Origin: Firmicutes bacterium UBA4882
GTDB taxonomy: Bacteria > Bacillota > UBA4882
NCBI GenBank assembly: GCA_002399265.1
Contig: DHDG01000031.1
Coordinates: 1-63,730 of the forward strand
DNA length: 63,730 bases
Direction of reading: 5' to 3'
Shown here: piece after piece, positions 33,874 through 41,882 of the stretch
Layout: each line of letters begins with the position of its first letter
Position numbering within the stretch: position 1 is the stretch's first letter
The notes under the pieces: generated by a model
What the model saw: only the letters and a program-made list of their open reading frames with translations
Database searches by the model: none
What the model was told of the DNA's origin: nothing
Translations under genes and position numbers: made by a program

Positions 33874-34302
33874 ATGGAGACAATCGGAATTATCGTGACA
33901 ACCGAAGGACAGTTTGCTCAGGTGAAGACCACGCGCCACGTCAGCTGTAATCGCTGCGGTGCCTGTGGGTTGGGCGTAACCGGCTCTGATGTGGTTGTCA
34001 AAGCCAATAATGTGATCGGTGCTAAAGCAGGTGAGCAAGTGATCCTGGAAATGCGGACCGATCATGTAATGAAAGCAGCATTTTTCGGTTATATGGTTCC
34101 TCTGATATTTTTCGTGATTGGCATTGCGGCAGGCCACTATTTAACCCGCATGATCAATCCGGAGGCGCAGACAGCTTTGCCGGCCATTATCGGGGGATTC
34201 GGACTGCTTGTCTTATCCTATGTTTTTCTGCGTTATTATGATCGCCGCGCTTCAGCGCGGGGAGAGTACGAAGCCTGGGTTACCGGCTATGTCAGGGACT
34301 AG
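33874..34302 (+). CDS. RseC/MucC-like SoxR-reducing-system family protein
   Basis: A 142-residue membrane protein: a short cytoplasmic N-terminal domain with the Cys cluster CNRCGACG (residues 25-32), suggesting a metal or iron-sulfur site, two membrane helices (about residues 68-90 and 98-118) and a basic tail. This is the layout of RseC family proteins, which sit with Rnf electron-transport genes in many anaerobes. Here no rnf gene is adjacent. The ATG follows CAGGAGG. Its last 11 bases overlap the end of the convergent spoIIP gene. Confidence 0.85.
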   Translation: METIGIIVTTEGQFAQVKTTRHVSCNRCGACGLGVTGSDVVVKANNVIGAKAGEQVILEMRTDHVMKAAFFGYMVPLIFFVIGIAAGHYLTRMINPEAQTALPAIIGGFGLLVLSYVFLRYYDRRASARGEYEAWVTGYVRD

Positions 34303-35488
34303 ACTCCTGTTTGACGATATTGGAGATAACATTGGCGAAGTAGTCTGCCGCATGCAGCGCTTCTTCCAGGGTACAGTTTTCTCCGCCCATTTCGGCGATC
34401 ATTGCTTGATTGCTGAGATGCTGATTGTAGCGCGCATCGGCCTTAATAATACCGAGGGACAGACCAGGATATAAACGATCTGTCTCAGCTTTTACCTTTT
34501 CGGCAAAGGCCAGGTTTTTCTCCCAGTTAGGGTGTTCCAGACCCATGCGATTGGTCCCGATGACCAGCATTACGCGGGCGGTCCGTTCACCTTCGATCAC
34601 AGTGGAGTGCTCCAAACCTGGCGTTCCGTCACGATGTACGTCAATAACAATTTTGATGGACGGGTATTTGGCAAGGTATTCCTGTAATGTAACCTGTGAA
34701 CGCTGGTATGCCTCATGCCATGGATACTGATCATGGATCTGATCACAGTGTATGGTAGGAATCTGGTATTTGCTGTTGAGAATGTCGACCAGTCTATTAC
34801 CAACCTTGACGATATCGCCCTTTCCGTTGAATAAATGCGTTTCGCCACTGGTTGGCAGATAGCATTCCGAGGTATGGGTGTGCAGGACGAGAATCAAAGG
34901 TTCGTCCATCCTCAAAGCAGGCTTTGTGTCTTCCACAGCCGCGGCCGGTAAGGTCTGCGGCTGTTGCTGTTGTGGTTGTGATTGCTCAGAAAATGCAGTA
35001 ACCGCTATGATTGAGGATGGCGCCGTCACAGCTATTGACGTGGATCCTGCATTTTTTTTCGTGGAATCGATCTGGCTGGCGATAGCTGGCAACATTTCCC
35101 CAAACATTGGCAGTTGGGCAGCCAGGAATGTTACTGGCGTATTGCTGTCAACTCCGGAAGAGAGTTCAAACCACACAGTAGACAAGGTCGCCAGTTTGGA
35201 CGGAGGACGATCCTCTTCCGTCAGTCTGCTTGATAACCCCGGAATACCAGCATGCAATATTTCCTTGGTAATATTGGCTTCCATCCCCAAAAAGCGGCGC
35301 AGGAACTCAGCTGGCTTTTGTAGGTATCTGGTACTGTTAATGGCCAGCATTCCGCGGGCATCATGGTCGGCAGCCTCGTTATTCAGCAGCAACATAACAG
35401 CACAGGCTGTTGTCACAAACAACAAGACAAACAATGGAACCAGTACTGTCAGCAAAGGGGATTTTTTCGGCAACAAAATTGAGATCAC
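34292..35488 (-). CDS. spoIIP: Stage II sporulation protein P
   Basis: Peptidoglycan amidase/endopeptidase that works with SpoIID and SpoIIM in septal thinning and engulfment. The 398-residue protein has an N-terminal membrane anchor (about residues 12-36), a variable Gln/Ala-rich linker near 170-190 and the catalytic domain beginning LVLHTHTSECY, with DVHRDGTPG and ADARYNQHLSNQA as further family motifs. The GTG start follows GGGCAGGT on the minus strand. It is on the opposite strand to all its neighbours, ending 11 bases inside the rseC-like gene. spoIIM lies 9 kb away on the other strand. Confidence 0.92.
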   Translation of the reverse strand: MISILLPKKSPLLTVLVPLFVLLFVTTACAVMLLLNNEAADHDARGMLAINSTRYLQKPAEFLRRFLGMEANITKEILHAGIPGLSSRLTEEDRPPSKLATLSTVWFELSSGVDSNTPVTFLAAQLPMFGEMLPAIASQIDSTKKNAGSTSIAVTAPSSIIAVTAFSEQSQPQQQQPQTLPAAAVEDTKPALRMDEPLILVLHTHTSECYLPTSGETHLFNGKGDIVKVGNRLVDILNSKYQIPTIHCDQIHDQYPWHEAYQRSQVTLQEYLAKYPSIKIVIDVHRDGTPGLEHSTVIEGERTARVMLVIGTNRMGLEHPNWEKNLAFAEKVKAETDRLYPGLSLGIIKADARYNQHLSNQAMIAEMGGENCTLEEALHAADYFANVISNIVKQESSP

Positions 35489-35679
35489 CTGCCCGGACGA
35501 GTTCTGAGTTATGATATCTTACGCCGGCGACCACAGCGATAGAACCATACTTAAGCTGTCCGTTATGCAGTAAGGCCGCCGGATGGTTCGCATAATCACC
35601 GGGCTATTAGGGGACGATGAAAAAGGTAGAACGTATCATATCATTGGGTACATGTGGCGCCATTAAAGGAGGAATAGGC

Positions 35680-36870
35680 GTGATCAAGCATGGATTGCTG
35701 ATCATCTTTTTGGTTGCTGCCCTGCTAACATTTTCATCTATGACAAATGCCAACGCAATGGCGGCAGAACCAGATTCAACACTGAAAATTGAGGCGCGCT
35801 CGGCGATTCTTTTAGAACCGATTACGGGTGCAGTACTCTATGAGCAGGAAGCCGATGTGCCATTGTCACCGGCCAGTGTCACCAAAGTAATGACTTTGCT
35901 GTTGATCATGGAAGAAATCGAAAAAGGTGCCCTGCGACTTGATGAAACTATTGTCATTTCTCCGGAAGCCGCGGCCATGGGCGGTTCCCAAATTTGGCTG
36001 GAACCCGGGGAAGAAATGAAGGTGGCCGATTTAATCAAAGCCATTGCCATTGTTTCGGCGAATGACGCCAGCTACGCTTTGGCAGAGCGTTTGTCAGGAT
36101 CGCATGATGCTTTTGTAGCTCGCATGAATGAACGGGCTCGGGAATTAGGCATGAAAACTACCAAGTTTGTCAACTGCACCGGCTTATCGGAGGATGATCC
36201 ATCGTCACCGGGTAATATAACTTCTGCGCGTGACGTTGCGTTCATGTCGCGGGAACTAATTCGGCATTCTGAGATTCTGAAATGGACAGGCACATGGATC
36301 GACTATTTGCGTAACGGCGCGTCGTTTTTGAGAAACACTAATAAACTGGTGCGGTTTTATCAAGGCTGCGATGGTTTGAAAACCGGTTTTACTAATGAAG
36401 CCGGCTTTTGCCTGGCGGCCACTGCCAAAAGGAACAATGTGCGACTGATTGTGGTGGTCATGAAGGCGGCGACTAATGATATCCGGGCCAAAGAAGTCAG
36501 TCGGTTGCTGAATTTTGGCTTCGGTCGTCTGGAAGCTATCAAAGTGGTATCTGGAGGAGAAGAGCTGGCCAAACTGCCTGTAGTCAGGGGAACGGAAGAT
36601 ACCATTTCAGCTGCGGCGGCAAGCGACTACTATTTGCCGAACAGAAGAGGAGTACAGCCTGAAATATCAAAAACAATTAATTTGGGATCAAAACTAAAAG
36701 CTCCGATTCAAAAGGGGCAAAAGTTGGGTACTATGACAGTACATTTAAACGGGGAGCCGGTCCAGGAAATTGAACTGCTAGCGACCACGGATGTCGGCAG
36801 GACCAATGGGTTTCAATTTTTCGCACAAGTCAGTAGACAGTCATTAAAAACATTGTTTGCCAAGGACTAA
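35680..36870 (+). CDS. dacF: D-alanyl-D-alanine carboxypeptidase DacF
   Basis: A penicillin-binding carboxypeptidase made in the forespore that trims peptide side chains of spore peptidoglycan. I start at GTG 35680 because AAAGGAGG lies nine bases upstream; this yields a clean signal peptide (LLIIFLVAALLTF ending near ANAMA). The active-site motifs are SPASVTK (SxxK), SAND (SxN) and LKTGFT (KTG), followed by the C-terminal beta domain typical of PBP5-like enzymes. In Bacillus dacF heads the dacF-spoIIA operon; here a terminator and a 240-base gap separate it from spoIIAA. Confidence 0.93.
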   Translation: MIKHGLLIIFLVAALLTFSSMTNANAMAAEPDSTLKIEARSAILLEPITGAVLYEQEADVPLSPASVTKVMTLLLIMEEIEKGALRLDETIVISPEAAAMGGSQIWLEPGEEMKVADLIKAIAIVSANDASYALAERLSGSHDAFVARMNERARELGMKTTKFVNCTGLSEDDPSSPGNITSARDVAFMSRELIRHSEILKWTGTWIDYLRNGASFLRNTNKLVRFYQGCDGLKTGFTNEAGFCLAATAKRNNVRLIVVVMKAATNDIRAKEVSRLLNFGFGRLEAIKVVSGGEELAKLPVVRGTEDTISAAAASDYYLPNRRGVQPEISKTINLGSKLKAPIQKGQKLGTMTVHLNGEPVQEIELLATTDVGRTNGFQFFAQVSRQSLKTLFAKD

Positions 36871-36938
36871 AGGTCCTGTCCTGAAAAGCCATGATCCGAA
36901 AGCGGACACAGCATGCATTAATATGCTTGGAACTGACA

Positions 36939-36981
36939 AGCCGGTGTTTGCGGTTTTATGCCGAAAAACACCGGCTGTTTT
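36939..36981 (+). terminator. Rho-independent terminator of dacF
   Basis: Eleven-base perfect arms AGCCGGTGTTT and AAACACCGGCT with a 16-base loop, then GTTTTATT. Confidence 0.8.
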
Positions 36982-37084
36982 ATTGAAATTAACTGAACTT
37001 AGCAAAATGAAGCGGCTTTTGCAGAAGGGCAGGAAAGAAAATGGCAGCGCCGAAAGTAATTATCTTGTAGTATGCAAATTACCT

Positions 37085-37090
37085 TATAAT
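37085..37090 (+). promoter_or_regulatory. Candidate -10 box of the spoIIA operon promoter
   Basis: A perfect TATAAT at 37085-37090 just 20 bases before the spoIIAA start, with no good -35 at 16-18 bases. In Bacillus this operon is read by sigma-H; AGGAAAG at 37031-37037 with GAAAG 14 bases later resembles a sigma-H site only loosely. Which sigma factor is used is unclear. Confidence 0.3.
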
Positions 37091-37110
37091 ATGCACTGGG
37101 AGGGCGCTGC

Positions 37111-37467
37111 ATGATCATCAACGCGGAAAAAATTGGCACAGCAATTGTCGCGCGCATTCAGGGAGAGCTGGACATGGCGAATGCTGATCAGCTGCGTGCG
37201 TCGATTGACGAGAAACTCGATCAATATGAAACCATCCGGGACGTCTATCTGATCTGTGACGCGGTTCCATTTATCGATAGTTCCGGTTTGGCCGTCCTGC
37301 TCGGCAGATACCGCAAACTGGAAGAGCGTGGCGGTAAACTCTTTATCGCCAATCCAAGTCCCCAGGCCCGCCGCGTGATGGAACTATCCGGATTATCCAA
37401 ACTGGTCGGCATCTGCGATAATTGGAATCCTGCTGATTTACAGCAAAGGGGTGTGACAAATGGCTGA
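37111..37467 (+). CDS. spoIIAA: Anti-sigma F factor antagonist
   Basis: A 118-residue STAS-domain protein that, when dephosphorylated, pulls SpoIIAB off sigma F in the forespore. The phosphorylated serine lies in FIDSSGLAVLLGRY near residues 55-68. The start ATG follows GGGAGGG. First gene of spoIIAA-spoIIAB-sigF, whose starts overlap the preceding stops (8 bases and 1 base), the usual arrangement for stoichiometric expression. SpoIIE, the activating phosphatase, is elsewhere. Confidence 0.95.
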   Translation: MIINAEKIGTAIVARIQGELDMANADQLRASIDEKLDQYETIRDVYLICDAVPFIDSSGLAVLLGRYRKLEERGGKLFIANPSPQARRVMELSGLSKLVGICDNWNPADLQQRGVTNG

Positions 37468-37903
37468 GAGCAATTATATCAAAGTCGAATTTCCGAGTCT
37501 TCCGGAAAACGTCGGTTTCTCCCGGGCCCTCGTTTCGGCGTTCGCATCGCAGTTGGATTTTACTCTTCCGGAGCTGGACGAAATACGCACCGCCACTTCG
37601 GAAGCTGTTTCCAATGCAATTATTCATGGTTACGAAAACGCTCAAGGCGTTGTTACCTTGGAAGCTGACATTAAAGGCGGCGTCCTGACCGTTAAGATTA
37701 TTGATCAAGGCAAAGGAATCGAGGACATTGCGGCCGCCAAAGCAGTGCAATATACTACCAGACCCGGCAGATATGGCTTGGGGTTTACATTTATGGAGGC
37801 CTTCATGGATTCACTGCATGTGGAATCCTCATTAGGAGAGGGCACTTCCGTGACCATGACCAAACATCCTGAAACAGTGCGCCCGGAAACGGGGACTGCC
37901 TGA
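37460..37903 (+). CDS. spoIIAB: Anti-sigma F factor, serine kinase
   Basis: A 147-residue GHKL ATPase that binds and silences sigma F and phosphorylates SpoIIAA. The N box EAVSNAIIHGYEN, the G1 loop DQGKGIED and the G2 region RYGLGFTFMEAFMD with a terminal GTSVTM strand are all present. Its ATG lies inside the end of spoIIAA after AAAGGGG, and its stop overlaps the sigF start by one base, indicating translational coupling. Confidence 0.95.
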   Translation: MAESNYIKVEFPSLPENVGFSRALVSAFASQLDFTLPELDEIRTATSEAVSNAIIHGYENAQGVVTLEADIKGGVLTVKIIDQGKGIEDIAAAKAVQYTTRPGRYGLGFTFMEAFMDSLHVESSLGEGTSVTMTKHPETVRPETGTA

Positions 37904-38673
37904 TGAATTCCAATTATGTCGAACGAGCCGCCATCAATTTGCCAGCCGTGCCGCTCTTGGATGATGCCAGCGTTCATGATCTGATCGAGAAAGCTCAAAA
38001 TGGCGACGCAGCGTCCCGCCAGACGCTGATTGAAAGCAACCTCAAGCTTGTGATGAGCATCATTGGGCGTTTTGGTGGACGCGCCGAGCCGGATGATCTG
38101 TTTCAGATTGGGTGCGTCGGTTTGCTAAAAGCGGTGGATCGATTTGATTTGAATTTGGGGGTCAGGTTTTCGACATATGCCGTTCCGCTGATTATCGGTG
38201 AAATTAGACAGTTCTTGCGCGAGGACGGCGCTATTAAGTTGGGCCGCTCTCTGAAAGAATGCGCCGGCAAAGTCCAGCATAGCGCGGCTAATCTGGCACA
38301 ACAGCTGGGTAGGGATCCCACTGTGCCGGAAATCGCATCTGCCATGGGTGTAACAGTCGATGAAGTCGCTACGGCCCTGGAAGCCTCCCAGCCAGTGCAG
38401 TCGCTCAGTCTGGCATTGCATGAAAACGAAGGCGATCCGATGCTGCTGGAGGAACGAATACCGTCTCAGGAAGAAGGCAACTGGCTGGAGCATTACGCTT
38501 TGCAGGAGGCGTTGGCAGAACTCCCCGAGAAATTTCGAAAGGTGTTGCATCTTAGATACTTCGAGGAAAAAACGCAGACTGAGATTGCCGCAGACATTGG
38601 GACATCGCAAGTACAAGTCTGCCGTATTGAAAAGCGTGCCCTGCAACTATTGAACGAATTTTTGCGGGAATAA
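37903..38673 (+). CDS. sigF: RNA polymerase sigma-F factor
   Basis: The forespore-specific sigma factor. Region 2 reads ESNLKLVMSIIGRFGGRAEPDDLFQIGCVGLLKAVDRFD and continues FSTYAVPLIIGEIRQFLRED; region 3 follows (LAQQLGRDPTVPEIASAMGV), and region 4 ends with the helix-turn-helix KTQTEIAADIGTSQVQVCRIEK. The 256-residue length is normal for SigF/SigG-type factors. Its position directly after spoIIAB identifies it as sigma F and not sigma G. No spoVA genes follow, unlike Bacillus. Confidence 0.95.
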   Translation: MNSNYVERAAINLPAVPLLDDASVHDLIEKAQNGDAASRQTLIESNLKLVMSIIGRFGGRAEPDDLFQIGCVGLLKAVDRFDLNLGVRFSTYAVPLIIGEIRQFLREDGAIKLGRSLKECAGKVQHSAANLAQQLGRDPTVPEIASAMGVTVDEVATALEASQPVQSLSLALHENEGDPMLLEERIPSQEEGNWLEHYALQEALAELPEKFRKVLHLRYFEEKTQTEIAADIGTSQVQVCRIEKRALQLLNEFLRE

Positions 38674-38752
38674 GAGTCGCGGTCGCTTGCATGATACAAT
38701 CGGTCCAGACGCATAATAGAAACAAGAACACAGCAAAAGGACGGTTGAGCAG

Positions 38753-38911
38753 GTGACAGTGCTACTATGGGATTTCTTAAAGAAGCGGTGGATTATCCTG
38801 ACAGCTATCGCTGTTTTACTGGCGCTGGCAGTCTGGCTTTTGGCCAGGCCGGATGCCATTCCTTCGGATCGCGCCCGCCTGGTCACTAACGTTTCTTTGT
38901 GCGTGGAATAA
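38753..38911 (+). CDS. Small single-pass membrane protein after sigF
   Basis: A 52-codon frame starting at GTG 38753. The product has a short polar N-terminus (LKKRW), one membrane helix (IILTAIAVLLALAVWLLA) and a basic extracellular tail. The ribosome binding site is weak (GAGCAGG adjoining the start). It sits 80 bases after sigF and 25 before the dodecin start. I know no homologue; it may be an accessory of the spoIIA transcript or a chance frame, but the membrane segment and close packing favour a gene. Confidence 0.5.
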   Translation: MTVLLWDFLKKRWIILTAIAVLLALAVWLLARPDAIPSDRARLVTNVSLCVE

Positions 38912-38936
38912 TGTCGTTGAGGAGGTCTATTCGAGA

Positions 38937-39152
38937 GTGACCGTTGTAAAGATTATTGAGTTGTTGGGAGAATCCAATACAAGTTGGGAAGATGCTGTCA
39001 AGAATGCGGTTAAGTCAGCTTCCAGCACGGTAGATAACATCACCGGGGTAGAAGTGTTGAACATGACCGCTGGTGTACATGATGGCGACCTGACCGAATA
39101 TAAAGCTAATGTACAAGTGGCATTTGCCGTGAAGGGAACAACAGAACGGTGA
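38937..39152 (+). CDS. Dodecin family protein
   Basis: A 71-residue protein of the dodecin family (small dodecameric flavin-storing proteins): VVKIIELLGESNTSWEDAVKNAV followed by VEVLNMTAGVHDGDLTEYKANVQVAFAV. The GTG start at 38937 follows GAGGAGG; the upstream extension of the frame lacks family similarity. Dodecins sequester FMN or CoA-type ligands; the ligand here cannot be predicted. The residues usually stacking on the flavin (a Trp and a Gln) are replaced or shifted: only W21-like Trp in TSWED is evident, so this may be a variant. Confidence 0.85.
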   Translation: MTVVKIIELLGESNTSWEDAVKNAVKSASSTVDNITGVEVLNMTAGVHDGDLTEYKANVQVAFAVKGTTER

Positions 39153-39223
39153 ACGACTACGCAACTTAGGAACCTCAGGAACCAGGCTGCAGCCATTCGC
39201 TGACAACACAAGCCGCGGTAGCC

Positions 39224-39252
39224 TTGTCAGGAAAAGAAATGTATGTTATACT
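39224..39252 (+). promoter_or_regulatory. Sigma-A promoter of the rimP-nusA-infB operon
   Basis: A -35 box TTGTCA (39224-39229) and a -10 box TATACT (39247-39252) are separated by exactly 17 bases. Transcription would begin near 39259, giving a leader of about 80 bases that contains the hairpin at 39271-39294. Confidence 0.7.
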
Positions 39253-39270
39253 ATGAGCGGGTTGTTTAGT

Positions 39271-39294
39271 AAAGAGTGGGCGTGCCCACTCTTT
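39271..39294 (+). promoter_or_regulatory. Conserved-type leader hairpin upstream of rimP
   Basis: An 11-base perfect stem AAAGAGTGGGC / GCCCACTCTTT with a two-base loop, located in the mRNA leader between the promoter and the rimP ribosome binding site. It has no T run, so it is not a plain terminator. Similar GAGTGGGC...GCCCACTC hairpins precede rimP in many Firmicutes (recollection, not checked here); the role is probably regulation or mRNA stability. Confidence 0.65.
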
Positions 39295-39339
39295 CGTCTT
39301 GTGGGATATTTGTACCCGTAGACCTTGAGGAGGAAAACA

Positions 39340-39801
39340 ATGCCCAAACTTTTCGACGCTCTGGAGCCAATCGCCAGTAAGATTGCTGAGCAGCAAGGCT
39401 TGGAACTGGTCGACATTGAAATGGTCAGATCCGGTTCGGATCGCATTCTCCGAGTATCGATCGACAAACCTGGCGGCGTCGGTCTGACAGACTGTGAGAA
39501 ATTCAGTGAACCTTTTGGTAATGAGTTGGATGTAATTGATCCGATCAAGGAACGTTATTATCTAGAGGTTTCCTCCCCTGGTCCGGAACGTCCATTGCGG
39601 AAAGATAGCGACTTCACTCGCTTTGCCGGCTCAGAGGTAGAAATAAGGCTTAAAGAAGCCTTGGAGGGAAAACGAGTCATCAAAGGTCGGCTCGCTGGAC
39701 TGGAAAATCAGGATCTTGTTATTGTCATAGATGGAGTCCAGCAGGTTATCCCGCGCATATTAGTTACGCAAGCCAAACTTAAACCCGATTTTGATTTTTG
39801 A
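39340..39801 (+). CDS. rimP: Ribosome maturation factor RimP
   Basis: Required for late maturation of the 30S subunit. The 153-residue protein shows the family features GLELVDIEMVRSGSDRILRVSIDKPGGV and YYLEVSSPGPERPLRKDSDFTRF. The start ATG at 39340 follows GAGGAGG; the longer frame begins inside that site. First gene of the long rimP-pnp transcription unit, under the promoter at 39224. Confidence 0.94.
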   Translation: MPKLFDALEPIASKIAEQQGLELVDIEMVRSGSDRILRVSIDKPGGVGLTDCEKFSEPFGNELDVIDPIKERYYLEVSSPGPERPLRKDSDFTRFAGSEVEIRLKEALEGKRVIKGRLAGLENQDLVIVIDGVQQVIPRILVTQAKLKPDFDF

Positions 39802-39833
39802 GAGGCGCCATTGTTGGCAGAGGAGGTACCGAC

Positions 39834-41234
39834 ATGAATGAAGAGTTTATGGCTGCTCTTCAACAAGTTGAGAAAGAAAAGGGAATTCCACGGCATATAC
39901 TAATTGAAGCCATTGAATCAGCTCTTGTTTCAGCATATAAGAAAGACCAGAAAGATGTCAGCAATATTCGGGTTCAGATGGAGCCTGACACTGGCGCGAT
40001 GCATGTTTATGGCTACAAGAATATTGTTGGGGAAGTCGAGGATCCCCAAACACAATGTTCTTTAGAAGAAGCGCAAAAATTGGACCCGCACTACAGTGTT
40101 GGCGATGTTGCTGAACAGGAAATTCAGCCCCGCGAGTTTGGTCGGATCGCCGCTCAAACCGCTAAGCAAGTGGTTGTGCAGCGTATTAGAGAAGCAGAAA
40201 GAATTCTGATTTACGAAGAATATGTCAACCGTGAGGGTGACATTGTTACTGGTATTGTGCAGCGCTTTGAACAGCGCAATGTTCTGCTGGATTTAGGCAA
40301 AGCGGACGCTATTCTGACACAGAATGAGCAGGTCACCGGCGAGCATTATGAACAGGGGTTACGGCTGAAAGTCTATATTGTGGAAGTCAGAAAGACGACC
40401 AAAGGTCCACAGATCTTTGTTTCCCGAACCCATCCCGGGCTTTTGAAACGCCTGTTTGAGCTGGAAGTTCCGGAAATTCATGATGGTATCGTTGAAATTA
40501 AGTCGATCGCGCGTGAAGCAGGCGCACGGTCTAAGGTTACCGTGTGGAGCCGGGAAGAAAACGTGGACCCAGTCGGTTCATGCGTGGGCGCGCGAGGATC
40601 GCGCGTTCAGAATATTGTCAGAGAGCTCCGCGGCGAAAAAATCGATATTATTTCTTGGGATCCGGATCCCAGAGTTTTGATTGCCAATGCTTTGAGCCCT
40701 GCTAAAGTTACAGAAGTACGTCTGGCTGAAGACCGCAAGTCCTCGATGGTGATTGTGCCAGACAATCTGCTTTCGCTGGCGATTGGCAGAGAAGGGCAAA
40801 ATGCACGTTTAGCTGCCAAGCTGACTGGATGGAAGATTGATATTAAGAGTGAAAGCCAGGCAGCCGAGATTGATCGGATTGCGTTCGAAGAAGAACAAGC
40901 CCGATTGTTGGAAATTGCGGAAAATGAGGCTCAGGAATCGGTAGATGCTGCCGATGTTGACGCAGACGGCGAGTTCCAGCCTGAAGGAGATCTGCCTGCG
41001 GAATGGGCTGATGCGGATGCAGAGGAATTTCAGCCGCTACCCGGGGACGAGGCGGGCGACTATCATGATCCGGCAGACGCTGCTCAGGCTGCGCAGCCCA
41101 AGTCGGAAAAGAGTGCCATTCATTTGGAAACAGATGAAGATGAAACCCGTATGCGCAAAAAAGTACGCAAAAAGGACAAAAAGCGCCGGGAGAAATTCGA
41201 GTACTTCGAGGACGATGAATACGGCAACCAGTAG
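39834..41234 (+). CDS. nusA: Transcription termination/antitermination factor NusA
   Basis: Binds RNA polymerase and nascent RNA to modulate pausing, termination and antitermination. In order: N-terminal polymerase-binding domain (about 1-125), S1 domain (GDIVTGIVQRFEQRNVLLDLG), and two KH domains (DPVGSCVGARGSRVQNIVREL; LAIGREGQNARLAAKLTGWKIDI, to about residue 345). The remaining 110 residues are an acidic tail ending in a Lys/Arg cluster (KVRKKDKKRREK). The 466-residue length is above the roughly 350 of many Firmicutes because of this disordered tail. ATG 39834 follows GAGGAGG. Confidence 0.95.
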   Translation: MNEEFMAALQQVEKEKGIPRHILIEAIESALVSAYKKDQKDVSNIRVQMEPDTGAMHVYGYKNIVGEVEDPQTQCSLEEAQKLDPHYSVGDVAEQEIQPREFGRIAAQTAKQVVVQRIREAERILIYEEYVNREGDIVTGIVQRFEQRNVLLDLGKADAILTQNEQVTGEHYEQGLRLKVYIVEVRKTTKGPQIFVSRTHPGLLKRLFELEVPEIHDGIVEIKSIAREAGARSKVTVWSREENVDPVGSCVGARGSRVQNIVRELRGEKIDIISWDPDPRVLIANALSPAKVTEVRLAEDRKSSMVIVPDNLLSLAIGREGQNARLAAKLTGWKIDIKSESQAAEIDRIAFEEEQARLLEIAENEAQESVDAADVDADGEFQPEGDLPAEWADADAEEFQPLPGDEAGDYHDPADAAQAAQPKSEKSAIHLETDEDETRMRKKVRKKDKKRREKFEYFEDDEYGNQ

Positions 41235-41267
41235 ATTGCTTCAGACCACCATTCCGGAGGTGTCGAA

Positions 41268-41552
41268 ATGCCCAAAATGCGCAAAGTTCCTCAACGAAGC
41301 TGTCTGGGCTGCAAACAAGTATTGCCCAAAAAGCAGCTTTACCGCATTGTTCGCACTCCAGATGGCGAAGCTGTTTTTGATCCGACCGGAAAAAAAGCCG
41401 GGCGTGGCGCTTATATCTGCCCTCAGGTGGAATGCTTGGAACAGGCGGTTAAAAGTGGCCGTTTTGAGCGGGCCTTGGAACTGCGAGTCCCGGAAGCGGT
41501 ACTCGATAGCCTGCGCCAGGCGATCCAGAAGCTGCCTGTCGAACATGAATAA
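41268..41552 (+). CDS. ylxR: YlxR family RNA-binding protein
   Basis: A 94-residue basic protein encoded between nusA and ylxQ in most Firmicutes. The signature RSCLGCKQVLPKKQLYRIVR and GRGAYICP are present. YlxR (also called RnpM) has been linked to RNase P regulation and RNA binding. The start ATG follows CGGAGG. It overlaps the ylxQ start by eight bases. Confidence 0.9.
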   Translation: MPKMRKVPQRSCLGCKQVLPKKQLYRIVRTPDGEAVFDPTGKKAGRGAYICPQVECLEQAVKSGRFERALELRVPEAVLDSLRQAIQKLPVEHE

Positions 41553-41856
41553 ACTGATTACGATCCTGGGTTTTGCGCAAAAGGCTGGTAAAATTGCTTC
41601 GGGCGAAACAGCGACTGAGCAGGTAATTAACCGGAAAAAGGCCTGTCTGGTGCTGGTGGCTTTGGATGCTTCCGCTGGGACATCTGCCAAATTCATGGAA
41701 CTATGCCTGAAAAACAATATTCCGGTCTTTAATGCCGGTCTAAAATTAGAATTAGGCAATGCCATTGGCCGCTCGCCACGTTCCTGTATTGCTTTTTTAG
41801 ATAATGGTTTTGCGCGAGCGGCGATAGAGGCTCTGAAGGCAACGACGGAGGTCTGA
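41545..41856 (+). CDS. ylxQ: L7Ae-family ribosomal protein YlxQ
   Basis: A 103-residue kink-turn RNA-binding protein: ILGFAQKAGKIASGETATEQVI, VLVALDASAGT and VFNAGLKLELGNAIGRSPRSCIAF. Its ATG at 41545 lies within the last codons of ylxR, and a much longer open frame in the same register upstream (into nusA) is not coding. It is followed 26 bases later by infB, the standard arrangement. Confidence 0.9.
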   Translation: MNKLITILGFAQKAGKIASGETATEQVINRKKACLVLVALDASAGTSAKFMELCLKNNIPVFNAGLKLELGNAIGRSPRSCIAFLDNGFARAAIEALKATTEV

Positions 41857-41882
41857 GGAGCGAAGAACATGGGGGTGTTTCA

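Noticed and set aside
34878..35507. 209-codon frame antisense to spoIIP
   Set aside because: The spoIIP protein on the minus strand has clear catalytic motifs; the antisense translation is Ser/Ala-rich noise.
40945..41856. 303-codon frame spanning nusA, ylxR and ylxQ
   Set aside because: Only its last 103 codons, from ATG 41545, encode a recognised protein (YlxQ); the rest is out of frame with real genes.
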